Below are positions 16,492-25,573 of a DNA stretch of 64,000 nucleotides, piece by piece. This DNA comes from Arthrobacter sp. MYb23 (GTDB taxonomy: Bacteria; Actinomycetota; Actinomycetes; Actinomycetales; Micrococcaceae): NCBI RefSeq assembly GCF_002979775.1, contig NZ_PCPR01000018.1, positions 1 through 64,000 of the forward strand, in the 5' to 3' direction. Both the position numbers and the translations under genes were made by a program. Each line of letters begins with the position of its first letter. Within the stretch, counting starts at the first letter, position 1. The notes below the pieces were generated by a model, which saw nothing but the letters and a program-made list of their open reading frames with translations, did no database searches and was not told the origin of the DNA.

Positions 16492-18186
16492 ATGGCTTAT
16501 CCGCTCGACTCAGACCTTACGATTCCTCTCCTCCTCTCTGAGGACGCCGCGTGGTGGCGTCAGGCCGCCGTCTACCAGATCTACCCGCGTTCATTCGCCG
16601 ACTCGAACGGCGATGGGATCGGGGACCTCAAGGGCATCACCTCTCGCGTGCCCTACCTGAAAACACTCGGGGTCGACGCCGTCTGGCTCAGCCCGTTCTA
16701 CCCCTCGGCTCTCGCCGATGGCGGCTACGACGTCGACGACTACCGCGACGTCGACCCGAAGATCGGCACTCTGGCCGACTTCGACGAGATGACCGCCGCC
16801 CTGCACCACGCCGGCATCCGGGTGATCGTGGACATCGTCCCCAACCACTCCTCCAACCGGCATGCGTGGTTCCAGGAAGCCCTCGCCGCCGGGCGCGGAT
16901 CCGCCGCACGGAAACGCTACATCTTCCGCGAAGGCCTCGGGGATCAGGGGGAACTACCGCCCTCGGACTGGACGGCTGCATTCGGGGGACCTCGCTGGAG
17001 CCGCGTCACCGAACCCGACGGCAGCCCGGGGCAGTGGTACCTGCACACTTTCACACCGGAACAGCCCGACTGGAACTGGGAAAATCCGGAGGTTCGGGAA
17101 GACTTCCTCAAGACTCTGCGGTTCTGGTCCGACCGGGGCGTCGACGGCTTCAGAGTCGACGTGGCGAACATGCTGGTCAAAGACCTCCCGGATCAGCTGC
17201 CTTCGAAAGCCGAGCTGGATTTGCTTGACCGCAATTCCGGCACCCACCCGCTCTTTGATCGCGACGAAGTTCACGAGATCTACCGCGACTGGCGGAAAGT
17301 CTTCAACGAATACAACCCGCCCCGTTTCGCCGTCGCAGAGGCCTGGGTCGAGACCGCGGAGCGCCGAGCCCGGTACGCCTCGCCTGAAGGACTTGGTCAG
17401 GCATTCAGTTTCGACCTCCTGATGGCTGACTTCGATGCCACCCAGTTCCGTGACGTCATCGAGGACAACCTGAACCAGGTTCGCACCACCGGGTCCACCT
17501 CTACCTGGGTGTTTTCCAACCATGACGTCACCCGCCACGCCACCCGATACGGTCTGGCCCCCCTGAGCGGACGCAACACCAAACAAGGCATCGAATGGGT
17601 CAAGGCAGGTGGACCCCGCAATGCCCTGGACATCGCCGGAGGCATCCGCCGGGCCCGTGCTGCGTCCCTCCTCATGCTCGCCCTGCCCGGCTCCGCCTAC
17701 CTGTATCAGGGCGAGGAGCTCGGCCTGCACGAAGTCGCCCAGATCCCTGGGGAGGACCGCCAGGACCCTTCCTTCCTCCGCGGTGCCGAATGGGATGGGC
17801 TCGGCCGGGACGGATGCCGGGTCCCTCTTCCCTGGACCCCGGCCGGCACCTCCTTCGGATTCGGTGCCAACGCGGCACACTTGCCCCAACCAGCATGGTT
17901 CGCCGATTACGCCGTGAGCGTTCAGGAGGTCCCGGAGAACTCGACCTTGAACCTTTACCGGCGTGCTCTCGCATTCCGTCACAAGCTGCAGAGCGCGGAA
18001 TCTCTGGATTGGGTAGACACCGGCGGTAAAGATGTCCTCGCCTTCACACGGCCTGGGGGGTGGTTGTGCGTCACCAACTTCGGAGACGCCCCCGTCGAAC
18101 TGCCAACCGGAGAAATCATCCTCGCCAGCCAGCCCCTGGAAGAGCGCAAGCTTCCCGCCCAGGCCACCGCCTGGCTCCGCAACTGA
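16492..18186 (+). CDS. GH13 alpha-glucosidase (oligo-1,6-glucosidase-like)
   Basis: This 564-residue cytoplasmic retaining glucosidase has the (beta/alpha)8 start WWRQAAVYQIYPRSFADSNGDGIGDL, nucleophile Asp223 in GFRVDVA, acid/base Glu283 in AVAEAW and transition-state stabiliser Asp345 in FSNHD. The region-II IVPNHSSN motif and the QDPSFLRG loop are typical of alpha-1,6/1,4 glucosidases. It should cut imported isomalto-oligosaccharides to glucose. The ATG at 16492 with AAGGAC upstream is preferred to an earlier start that would overlap the promoter. It resembles the GH13 at 22032 closely, so they are paralogues. Confidence 0.9.
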   Translation: MAYPLDSDLTIPLLLSEDAAWWRQAAVYQIYPRSFADSNGDGIGDLKGITSRVPYLKTLGVDAVWLSPFYPSALADGGYDVDDYRDVDPKIGTLADFDEMTAALHHAGIRVIVDIVPNHSSNRHAWFQEALAAGRGSAARKRYIFREGLGDQGELPPSDWTAAFGGPRWSRVTEPDGSPGQWYLHTFTPEQPDWNWENPEVREDFLKTLRFWSDRGVDGFRVDVANMLVKDLPDQLPSKAELDLLDRNSGTHPLFDRDEVHEIYRDWRKVFNEYNPPRFAVAEAWVETAERRARYASPEGLGQAFSFDLLMADFDATQFRDVIEDNLNQVRTTGSTSTWVFSNHDVTRHATRYGLAPLSGRNTKQGIEWVKAGGPRNALDIAGGIRRARAASLLMLALPGSAYLYQGEELGLHEVAQIPGEDRQDPSFLRGAEWDGLGRDGCRVPLPWTPAGTSFGFGANAAHLPQPAWFADYAVSVQEVPENSTLNLYRRALAFRHKLQSAESLDWVDTGGKDVLAFTRPGGWLCVTNFGDAPVELPTGEIILASQPLEERKLPAQATAWLRN

Positions 18187-18202
18187 TCCAATCGCCGAGG
18201 TC

Positions 18203-18241
18203 ATCGGTCGGTGCCACACACACGGTGCGGCACCGACCGAT
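18203..18241 (+). other. Intercistronic hairpin between GH13 and GH31 genes
   Basis: A perfect 13-bp stem, ATCGGTCGGTGCC (18203-18215) with GGCACCGACCGAT (18229-18241), has a 13-nt loop. It starts 17 nt after the GH13 stop. No T-run follows, so partial termination or RNA stabilisation is as likely as full termination. Confidence 0.55.
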
Positions 18242-18291
18242 CCCGGAATGATCTACAGGGTCTTCAGTTACTTCGAAAGGTCATCACCTTC

Positions 18292-20685
18292 ATGTTCCAC
18301 GTCCCCGACCGGACCCAGCTCCATCCAAATGCCGATTGCGTGGTTCACGGGGAGAACTACCGTTTCACGATCCTTTCCAGCTGCCTGATCAGGATGGAGT
18401 GGTCTCCGACGGGGACCTTCGTTGACGGGCCCACGCAGATGGTGGTCAACCGGAGCTTCGCACCAGTGCCTTTCACGGTGACTGATACGCCAGATCACCT
18501 GGAGATCCGCACCGAACATCTCTTTCTCAGTTATGACAAGAAACCTTTCAGCCCTTCCGGACTGGTAGTGTCCCTTCGCCAGAGAGCACAAGGCGGACAC
18601 TTCACCACCTGGCGCTTCGGCGCAGAGCTGCCCGCCACGACAGATGCGTCCGGAAATCTCGGCGGCACCGCCCGAACTCTGGACAACATCGACGGGGCTT
18701 GCACCCTTGAGCCCGGCATTCTCGCCCGCTACGGCTTCGCCGTCGTGGAGGACTCCACGTCAGTGGAGATCGGCGTCGACGGCTGGATCGCCCCGCGCCC
18801 TCAGGGCGGCCAGGACCTCTACTTCTTCGGCCATGGAACTGATTACCAAGCCGCTCTGACGGACTACTTCCGCCTGACCGGGCCCGTTCCCCTGGTCCCC
18901 CGACGAGTGCTGGGCAACTGGTGGAGCCGGTACTGGAAGTACTCCGCCGACGAGTACTTAGAGCTCATGGATGCCTTCGCGGCGGCGAAGGTTCCCTTCT
19001 CCGTGGCGGTGATCGACATGGACTGGCATCTGGTGGATATTGACCCGCGCCTAGGCACCGGCTGGACCGGCTACACCTGGAACAGCGAACTTTTCCCCGA
19101 GCCCCAGGACTTCCTGTCCCAACTCCAGAGGCAGGGCAAACTCGTCACCCTCAACCTCCACCCGGCCGACGGTGTCCGCGCCCACGAAGAGGCCTACCCC
19201 GCAATGGCGGAAGACCTCGGCATCGATCCCGCCACCGAAGTCGCCATCCCCTTCGACATCACCAACCGCACCTTCGTTGACTCCTACCTGAAGCGCCTCC
19301 ACCACCCACTGGAGGAACAAGGCGTCGATTTCTGGTGGCTGGACTGGCAGCAAGGCGGCCTGACGCGCATCGCCGGCCTGGACCCCCTCTGGATGCTCAA
19401 CCACATCCACTACCACGACTCTGGACGCGACGGACGCCGCCCCCTGACGTTCTCCCGCTACTCCGGTCTCGGCAGCCACCGCTACCCCGTCGGATTCTCC
19501 GGGGACACCGTCACGACCTGGGAATCGTTGGACTTCCAGCCCTATTTCACTGCCACCGCAGCGAATGTCGGCTACACCTGGTGGAGCCATGACGTCGGCG
19601 GGCACTTCGGGGGTATTAAGGACAACGAGCTCACCACACGCTGGGTCCAATTCGGGGCGTTCTCACCCATCAACCGGCTGCACTCCTCCATGGATCCTTT
19701 CAACTCAAAGGACCCTCTCCGATTCCCGGCGGAGGTGCGCGAGATCATGATCCGTTTCCTTCAGGTCCGGCATCTCCTGGTGCCCTATCTCTACACGGCA
19801 GCCTGGCGCGCACACAGCGACGGCGTCGCTCTGCTACGTCCGATGTATCACGACTACCCGGAGTCGGCTGGGGCGTACACCGCGCCCAACCAATACCTCC
19901 TTGGCGACAACCTCATCGTTGCCCCCATCACCACGCCCGTGGACCGTGTCAGCCTGCTGGCCAGTGTCACGGTATGGCTGCCCGAAGGCGAATGGGTCGA
20001 CCTCTTCACCGGACAGCGATACAGGGGCGGCCGGCATCTGGTGATGTACCGGTCCCTCGAGCAAATTCCAGTCCTCGCCCGGGCCGGTGCCGTGATCGCC
20101 ATGCTGGACGATGTAATGCAAGACATCGGTGACAACCCCGACACTCTCGTCCTCAGGGTCACGCCCGGCAGCAGCCAGAGCAGCATCGTCGAAGACGACG
20201 GCTCCAAGCAACCCGCACCGGAACACCGTGTTGAAACCACTTTCACAGTACAGTCCGATTTCACTGCTCTGACGGTGCAGCTCCGAGCAACAGGCGAATC
20301 CCGCGGTATCGAGGAACGAACGATCATCCTGGATCTCGCTGGAGTCCTCGCAGTCGAATCCGTGGAAATCAACGGCAAGCCCGCCGACGTCGAGACCAGT
20401 ACAGTCTCCGGACACCTGGCTCAGGCCCTCCGCATCCAAGTGGGCAGGCACCGGCTCCGAGATGGGCTGACGATCCGGCTGACCGGAGTGAGCGCGCCGC
20501 CCACCAATTTGGCAGAGAGAGCGTTCGGGCTTCTTGACCGAGCTCAGATGGAATATCAGCTCAAGCACCGTGCTCTCGACGGCGTGACTCAGACCCAGGG
20601 GATCGCACTGGCACAGTTCCTTGACACTGTTGCACTCCCCGGATCCCTTCACGGAGCTCTCTTGGAAGTTGCTGCCGAACAGTAA
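18292..20685 (+). CDS. GH31 alpha-glucosidase
   Basis: This 797-residue enzyme has a GH31 N-terminal beta domain, then the catalytic barrel with AVIDMDWH, nucleophile Asp351 in DFWWLDWQQGG, acid/base Asp405 in GFSGDT, and YTWWSHDVGGHFGG. C-terminal beta-sandwich domains follow. GH31 enzymes release glucose (or xylose) from non-reducing ends of alpha-glycosides. With no signal peptide it should act on imported dextran oligosaccharides. The ATG at 18292 has GAAAGG 11 nt upstream, and an earlier in-frame start overlaps the hairpin. A ROK kinase gene follows 100 nt downstream. Specificity among alpha-1,3/1,4/1,6 links is not visible. Confidence 0.88.
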   Translation: MFHVPDRTQLHPNADCVVHGENYRFTILSSCLIRMEWSPTGTFVDGPTQMVVNRSFAPVPFTVTDTPDHLEIRTEHLFLSYDKKPFSPSGLVVSLRQRAQGGHFTTWRFGAELPATTDASGNLGGTARTLDNIDGACTLEPGILARYGFAVVEDSTSVEIGVDGWIAPRPQGGQDLYFFGHGTDYQAALTDYFRLTGPVPLVPRRVLGNWWSRYWKYSADEYLELMDAFAAAKVPFSVAVIDMDWHLVDIDPRLGTGWTGYTWNSELFPEPQDFLSQLQRQGKLVTLNLHPADGVRAHEEAYPAMAEDLGIDPATEVAIPFDITNRTFVDSYLKRLHHPLEEQGVDFWWLDWQQGGLTRIAGLDPLWMLNHIHYHDSGRDGRRPLTFSRYSGLGSHRYPVGFSGDTVTTWESLDFQPYFTATAANVGYTWWSHDVGGHFGGIKDNELTTRWVQFGAFSPINRLHSSMDPFNSKDPLRFPAEVREIMIRFLQVRHLLVPYLYTAAWRAHSDGVALLRPMYHDYPESAGAYTAPNQYLLGDNLIVAPITTPVDRVSLLASVTVWLPEGEWVDLFTGQRYRGGRHLVMYRSLEQIPVLARAGAVIAMLDDVMQDIGDNPDTLVLRVTPGSSQSSIVEDDGSKQPAPEHRVETTFTVQSDFTALTVQLRATGESRGIEERTIILDLAGVLAVESVEINGKPADVETSTVSGHLAQALRIQVGRHRLRDGLTIRLTGVSAPPTNLAERAFGLLDRAQMEYQLKHRALDGVTQTQGIALAQFLDTVALPGSLHGALLEVAAEQ

Positions 20686-20785
20686 TGCGCCTGGCAGCCC
20701 AGCATCGGCGTCGCCATTTCCACCGGCTTTGCTTCCGCGCCCAGACCGGAACCACAGCCTTTAGCACCTCTGAAGGACCCCTGCA

Positions 20786-22054
20786 ATGACATTCACCCTC
20801 GGACTTGACGTAGGCGGCACGAAGATTGCTGCAGTCGTCCTGGACCATAACGGCACCGTGGTAGACGACTCTGTGGTGCCGACCGACGGCCACGGCATCT
20901 CCGTGATCGCCCAGATCTGGAACCTTATCGACCAGAAGGCCAGCTCACACGCCCTGGGCGGTGTCGGCGTCGCCGTTCCCGGCAACGTCGATCCCAGCTC
21001 CGGCACCGTGATATCCGCGCCGAACATCCGCTGGGACCACGTCGATCTCCCGACCCTCATAGAACCGGCACTGCGCGGGTCAGCGGAAGTATCTGTCATC
21101 AATGACGCCAACGCCGCAGCATGGGCCGAGTATCGCTTCGGGGAACAGAATCCTGGTGACTCTTTCGCCATGATTACCGTTGGCACCGGCACCGGCACCG
21201 GCACCGGCATCGGCGGCGGTTTTGTCCTCAACGGCCGCCTCCTCAACGGGGCAACCGGGGCTGGCGGTGAAATCGGACATCTCACGCTCATCCCAGACGG
21301 AGAAGCGTGCAGCTGCGGTTCCAAGGGCTGCTGGGAACGTTACGCCAGCGGCAGTGCCCTCCATCGTGCTGCCGTACAGGCCGGATGGGGACCAGAAAAA
21401 GCCTCCCACCAACTCTTGGAATCCGTCGGCACGCGCCCGGAAGCAGAAAAGCTGGCAACCACTATCCAGCACCTCATCCGTGGCATGGGTCTGGTGGCAG
21501 GGGTTTTGGATCCCACAGTGATCGTCCTCGGCGGAGGATTGGGCACAGATCCCGTCTTCTTCGACTCCGAAGTCGCGTATTACCAGGAGCTGAGAATTAC
21601 GCCGCCCCGTTCACGACCTCGACTGGGCAAGGCACACCTCGGCCCCCTGGCAGGGGCAATCGGAGCCGCTGACTTAGCCAGGCCTCATGCGCGGAATCGA
21701 CAGTGCTGCCCTGCTGCTTCCGTGATGGTGAACCTCCATTTTGGGGCTCAGGCTCGGCAGGCACCACTTGGTCGCTCTGGCGTGGCCCGCCACCAGCGGG
21801 CACATCCCGGACCGGGAGGCGGCGCGACAGCGCTTCGGCGCCGACGCAGCACAGGCGCTCGGCGTCGCCGGCGTCCTAACCGTCGACTACCAGGGCACCA
21901 CGCTCTACTGGTGGGCTTTCAACACCCGCCCGGACCTCACGCTGGCACACTGCAGAGCAGAAGCCAGGGAGGTTTGCTGGATGCAAGTGGGGCGGGCTCG
22001 ATGAGGGTCACTTCCCATGCAGCTCAGCAGGTCAAGAAGTGCAATCCACGTTGA
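20786..22054 (+). CDS. ROK-family glucokinase with run-on C-terminus
   Basis: Residues 1-300 are a ROK sugar kinase: LGLDVGGTKIAAVVLD (ATP loop), INDANAAAWAE with the catalytic Asp, and the zinc motif GHLTLIPDGEACSCGSKGCWE. It should phosphorylate the glucose released by the GH13/GH31 enzymes. Two oddities stand out. The conserved GTGIGG loop is expanded to GTGTGTGTGIGGG by a hexanucleotide repeat at 21182-21205. After GAIGAADLARP, where ROK kinases normally end, the frame stays open for about 120 Arg/Pro-rich residues that look like out-of-frame translation, and overlaps the convergent GH13 gene by 23 nt. The true stop appears to have been lost by rearrangement, so activity is uncertain. Confidence 0.75.
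   Translation: MTFTLGLDVGGTKIAAVVLDHNGTVVDDSVVPTDGHGISVIAQIWNLIDQKASSHALGGVGVAVPGNVDPSSGTVISAPNIRWDHVDLPTLIEPALRGSAEVSVINDANAAAWAEYRFGEQNPGDSFAMITVGTGTGTGTGIGGGFVLNGRLLNGATGAGGEIGHLTLIPDGEACSCGSKGCWERYASGSALHRAAVQAGWGPEKASHQLLESVGTRPEAEKLATTIQHLIRGMGLVAGVLDPTVIVLGGGLGTDPVFFDSEVAYYQELRITPPRSRPRLGKAHLGPLAGAIGAADLARPHARNRQCCPAASVMVNLHFGAQARQAPLGRSGVARHQRAHPGPGGGATALRRRRSTGARRRRRPNRRLPGHHALLVGFQHPPGPHAGTLQSRSQGGLLDASGAGSMRVTSHAAQQVKKCNPR
21182..21211 (+). repeat. Hexanucleotide repeat (GGCACC x4) inside the kinase gene
   Basis: Four tandem GGCACC units followed by GGCATC encode Gly-Thr repeats within the conserved GTGIGG loop of the ROK kinase. A typical ROK kinase has one such unit here. Such repeats can change length by slippage in steps of two residues without shifting frame. 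Confidence 0.75.
21741..22004 (+). pseudogene. Unidentified coding remnant fused behind the kinase
   Basis: A frame different from the kinase run-on reads VALAWPATSGHIPDREAARQ, then FGADAAQALGVAGVLTVDYQ and LYWWAFNTRPDLTLAHCRAEA. It looks much more protein-like than the overlapping arginine-rich frame. It starts just after an in-frame stop at 21729, has no credible ribosome site and ends close to the convergent GH13 gene. I do not recognise the family. It may be the remaining part of a gene joined to the kinase gene by recombination near 21690. Confidence 0.35.
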
Positions 22055-23753
22055 GCGTAGAGTTCAGGACCCATGCGGTAGCCTCGCCGGGAAGCTTTCC
22101 GTCACTGACCGGAATGCTGGCCAGTAGGACCTCTCCCGCCGGTAGTTCAACAGGGGATGTGCCGAAGTTGGCAATCGTGTGCCAGCCGCCAGGTCGCACG
22201 AAGTGCAGGACTTCGTCCCTGGATTTGAGCCATTCAAGGGACTCTTCTCCTTGTAGTCTGCGGCGTAAGGACAGTGCTGCCCTGTAAAGCGACAGAGTCG
22301 AGTCCGGGTCGGTACTTTGGACACTAACGGCGTAGTTGGCGAACCACTCTGGCTGAGGCAGATGCGCCCCGGCGGAACCGAAGCCATATGACGGTCCGTG
22401 CGGTTTCCATGGCAGCGGCACGCGGCATCCGTCACGGCCGACTTCGGTGGCGTTCCTATAGAAGATGGGGTCTTGACGGTCAGCTTGAGGGATTTGGCCG
22501 ACCTCCTGCAGGCCCAGTTCTTCGCCCTGGTACAGATACGCCGAACCGGGAAGCGCGAACATAAGCAGTGATGCCGCTTTCGCCCTTCGCAAGCCCAATG
22601 CGGCATCCACCTCGGCCGGGTCGCCACCTGCGAACAGCCAATCAATCCCGTCCGTACCCTTTTCATTGCGGCGTCCCGTACCTTTGGGCAGCCCGTATCG
22701 GGTCGCGTGGCGGACCACATCGTGGTTGGAAAAAACCCAGGTGGAGGAAGCTCGAGTTTCCGCTGCAAACGCCAGATTGGTGGTGATGATCTTGCGGAAT
22801 TGTGCGGCATCGAAGTCTGCCTTAAGGAGGTCAAAATTGAATGCCTGGCCAAGACCGTTCGGGGAGGCGTAGCGGGCCACGCGGTGCGCGGGAACCCACA
22901 CTTCGGCTACCGCCATGCGGGGCGGGTTGTACTCGTTGAAGACCTTGCGCCAATCAGCGTAAATGGCGTGAACTTCGTCGCGGTCCCACAGCGGGTGCTC
23001 ACCGTGTGCAAAGATTTCGTCCGGATCCGTGGTCCATGGACCCTCCTGTGCTGCGTCCATGTCCTTTTTCAGCCCGTGGGCCACGTCGACCCGGAAGCCA
23101 TCGACACCGCGATCCGACCAGAATCGTAGGGTCCTCAGGAAGTCTTCGTGGACGTCGGAGTTGTCCCAGTTCAGGTCCGGTTGTTCTTTTGCGAAAAGAT
23201 GGAAGTACCACTGGCCTGGCGTTCCGTCGGGTTCGGTGATGCGCTCCCACGCGCTGCCGCCGAAAAGTGAGGTCCACTCGTTGGGTGGCAGATCGCCCCG
23301 CTCCCCCTGTCCGTCTTGAAATATGTAGCGGTCTCGAGCAGGCGAACCTTTCGGTGCAGCGATGGCCTCCTCGAACCATTTATGGCGGTTCGATGTATGG
23401 TTCGGGACCACGTCTGTGATAATTCTGATTTCCGCTGTGTGCAGGGCGGCGACCATCTGATTGAAGTCCTCCAGCGTACCGATGCTGGGGTCCACGTCGC
23501 GGTAGTCATCAACGTCGTACCCGCCGTCAGCCAAGGCAGAGGGGTAGAAGGGACTTAGCCACACCGCCTCTACGCCGAGCTCTTTCAGATAGGGCACGCG
23601 GTTCGTGATTCCCGGAAGGTCTCCGATTCCGTCACCGTTGGAATCAGCAAAGCTGCGTGGGTAGATCTGGTAGACGGATGCTTGACGCCACCAGTCGGCG
23701 TCCTTCTTCTCTAGCGTCGGCGCAGCCTGGGCGGAAGTCTGGTTGTCGATCAT
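22032..23753 (-). CDS. GH13 alpha-glucosidase (second paralogue)
   Basis: This 573-residue enzyme is closely related to the GH13 at 16492. It has WWRQASVYQIYPRSFADSNGD, nucleophile Asp223 in GFRVDVA, acid/base Glu284 in AVAEVW and Asp345 in FSNHD. It lacks a signal peptide and should hydrolyse imported alpha-glucosides in the cytoplasm. It is the last gene of the LacI-controlled importer operon, 62 nt after the permease stop, which makes a maltose- or isomaltose-type substrate likely. The ribosome site is weak (AAAGAAC). Its 3' end overlaps the abnormal tail of the convergent ROK kinase. Confidence 0.9.
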   Translation of the reverse strand: MIDNQTSAQAAPTLEKKDADWWRQASVYQIYPRSFADSNGDGIGDLPGITNRVPYLKELGVEAVWLSPFYPSALADGGYDVDDYRDVDPSIGTLEDFNQMVAALHTAEIRIITDVVPNHTSNRHKWFEEAIAAPKGSPARDRYIFQDGQGERGDLPPNEWTSLFGGSAWERITEPDGTPGQWYFHLFAKEQPDLNWDNSDVHEDFLRTLRFWSDRGVDGFRVDVAHGLKKDMDAAQEGPWTTDPDEIFAHGEHPLWDRDEVHAIYADWRKVFNEYNPPRMAVAEVWVPAHRVARYASPNGLGQAFNFDLLKADFDAAQFRKIITTNLAFAAETRASSTWVFSNHDVVRHATRYGLPKGTGRRNEKGTDGIDWLFAGGDPAEVDAALGLRRAKAASLLMFALPGSAYLYQGEELGLQEVGQIPQADRQDPIFYRNATEVGRDGCRVPLPWKPHGPSYGFGSAGAHLPQPEWFANYAVSVQSTDPDSTLSLYRAALSLRRRLQGEESLEWLKSRDEVLHFVRPGGWHTIANFGTSPVELPAGEVLLASIPVSDGKLPGEATAWVLNSTLNVDCTS

Positions 23754-23815
23754 TGAGTTCTTTTAGTTCTTTCCTGAGGTTGGTTGGTTCGTTTAGTTGC
23801 CAGTGTGAGCTCGGG

Positions 23816-24640
23816 TCATCCCTTGACGCCTCCCGAGATCATGGCCTTCATGAACTGGCGCTGGAAGGCCAGGAACACAACGATCGTTGGCGCCATTATC
23901 AGCAGGGCTCCTGCGTTCAGGAGCACAACGTCGGTTGAATGGAGGCCTACGAAGTTCTGCAGGGCGCCGGCCATGGTCCTTTTGCTGGGGTCATCGATTA
24001 GGACGATGGCTTGAAGGAAGGTGTTCCACGTCCAGAGGAACAGCAGCAGGCACAGCGAAGAAACTGCCGGGACCGCCAGCGGAACTTGGATGCGGATGAA
24101 GGACTGCCATGCACCGGCGCCATCGATCGCGGCGGCCTCGGCGAGTTCTTTGGGCATGGTGAGGAAATGCGCGCGCATCCAGAAGACTGCGAAGGGCATA
24201 AACGAACCGATGAGTACAAGCATGAGGCCGAATTGGGTGTTGAGCAGTCCCATGTCCCTGATCTGATAGTAGATCGGTACTATGGTCGCCTCGCGGGGCA
24301 GCGTGAGACCCAGCAGGAGCAGGATGAATACGACGCTGCCGCCGGGAATTCTGAGCTGGCCAAGCCCGTAGCCGGCCATCGTTGCGATGAGCGCGGCTGC
24401 TGGAACGACGCCGAGGACAAGGACGATGCTGGAGACCAGCAACGGAGTTATGTCGGCCACTTTCCAGGCATCGATGAAATTGTGCCACTGGGGGTCTGCT
24501 GGCCATTCGATTCCGACAGGTACGGTGCCCTGTTCGTGGAGGGCGGCTGTGAACATGCTGGCTAGAGGTATCACGGAGAAAATGACGGCTATCGAGAGCA
24601 GCGCGAAGCCGGGAATTCGTTCTTTTATGGGTGCCTTCAT
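23816..24640 (-). CDS. Carbohydrate ABC transporter permease (MalG type)
   Basis: This 274-residue permease has six helices and the EAA loop PKELAEAAAIDGAGAWQSFIRIQVPLAVPA, ending FQRQFMKAMISGGVKG as in MalG-like CUT1 subunits. It starts 3 nt after the stop of the MalF-like gene, so the two are translationally linked. It forms the translocation pore with that subunit for an alpha-glucoside, as inferred from the adjacent GH13. No ATPase gene is in the operon. Confidence 0.88.
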   Translation of the reverse strand: MKAPIKERIPGFALLSIAVIFSVIPLASMFTAALHEQGTVPVGIEWPADPQWHNFIDAWKVADITPLLVSSIVLVLGVVPAAALIATMAGYGLGQLRIPGGSVVFILLLLGLTLPREATIVPIYYQIRDMGLLNTQFGLMLVLIGSFMPFAVFWMRAHFLTMPKELAEAAAIDGAGAWQSFIRIQVPLAVPAVSSLCLLLFLWTWNTFLQAIVLIDDPSKRTMAGALQNFVGLHSTDVVLLNAGALLIMAPTIVVFLAFQRQFMKAMISGGVKG

Positions 24641-24643
24641 GAC

Positions 24644-25573
24644 TCAGTCCTCCGAACGGAACAGTCGTTGTAGCGGCAATACAACGATGAGAATCAAAGC
24701 AGTCAGTATCAGGGCAAGGGCCGAGGCCAGGCCGACCTGCGACTGGGTGAAACCGAGTTGGTAGACTTGCACCCCGGGGACCATTGTGGAGTAGCCCGGT
24801 CCACCCTGCGTGGACATAAAGATGATGTCGAAACTGGCCAACGCCGAGATCACCGTAACCGTCACGCAGACACCGATCTCCTGCTTGAGGCCGGGCAGTG
24901 TCACGGAGAGCAAAGTGCGGACGAAGCCGGCGCCGTCCAGTCGGGCTGCCTCGTAGATCGAGGCGTCAATTTTCCCGGTGCCGGACAGGAGCAGGATGGT
25001 GCAGAAACCGAGATTGATCCAGGTGCCGATTACTCCTACAGCAGGCAAGGACCAGGTGAAGTCTCCCAACCATGCCCGCGTCAGTCCGTCGAGACCTATC
25101 GCTGACAGCATCTGATTGGCAGTTCCGCTGGCTGAGAACATCCAGACCCAGGCGATCGCGGCCGCTGCACCGGGAATGATCTGCGGCAGGAAGAGGGCAG
25201 TCCGGGCGAATGTGCCCATTCCTTTGGATCTCAACTCCCGCAGGAGCGCTGCCATTAGCAACCCTCCGGATACTGGAAGGACGGTGAAGAAAATGATGAG
25301 GAAGAAAGCGTGCCCAATGCTGGCGAGCAACTGCGGGTCTGTCAGGACCCGCACATAGTTCTCGAAGCCGACGAAGGTCGCTACCGTGATGCCATTCCAG
25401 TCGTAAAACGAGTATTCGACAGCGGTCACCAACGGCTTGAGAACGAAAACACCGTAGAACAAAAGAGCTGGCAGGACGAACAACCATCCGCTCCATCTGT
25501 GCAGGAATGACTTCTTCTTAGGGGCCACCGTCCTCCGTGATGTTGTGGGGGCTGTAGAGCGCAAGGTAGTCAC
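24644..25573 (-). CDS. Carbohydrate ABC transporter permease (MalF/UgpA type)
   Basis: This 309-residue permease has a basic N-terminus, six helices, PALLFYGVFVLKPLVTAVEYSFYDW in the first segment and the EAA loop ASIYEAARLDGAGFVRTLLSVTLPGL. It starts with GTG inside the stop region of the binding-protein gene (GTGA overlap, 25570-25573), which enforces translational coupling. It pairs with the downstream MalG-like subunit. Confidence 0.88.
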   Translation of the reverse strand: MTTLRSTAPTTSRRTVAPKKKSFLHRWSGWLFVLPALLFYGVFVLKPLVTAVEYSFYDWNGITVATFVGFENYVRVLTDPQLLASIGHAFFLIIFFTVLPVSGGLLMAALLRELRSKGMGTFARTALFLPQIIPGAAAAIAWVWMFSASGTANQMLSAIGLDGLTRAWLGDFTWSLPAVGVIGTWINLGFCTILLLSGTGKIDASIYEAARLDGAGFVRTLLSVTLPGLKQEIGVCVTVTVISALASFDIIFMSTQGGPGYSTMVPGVQVYQLGFTQSQVGLASALALILTALILIVVLPLQRLFRSED

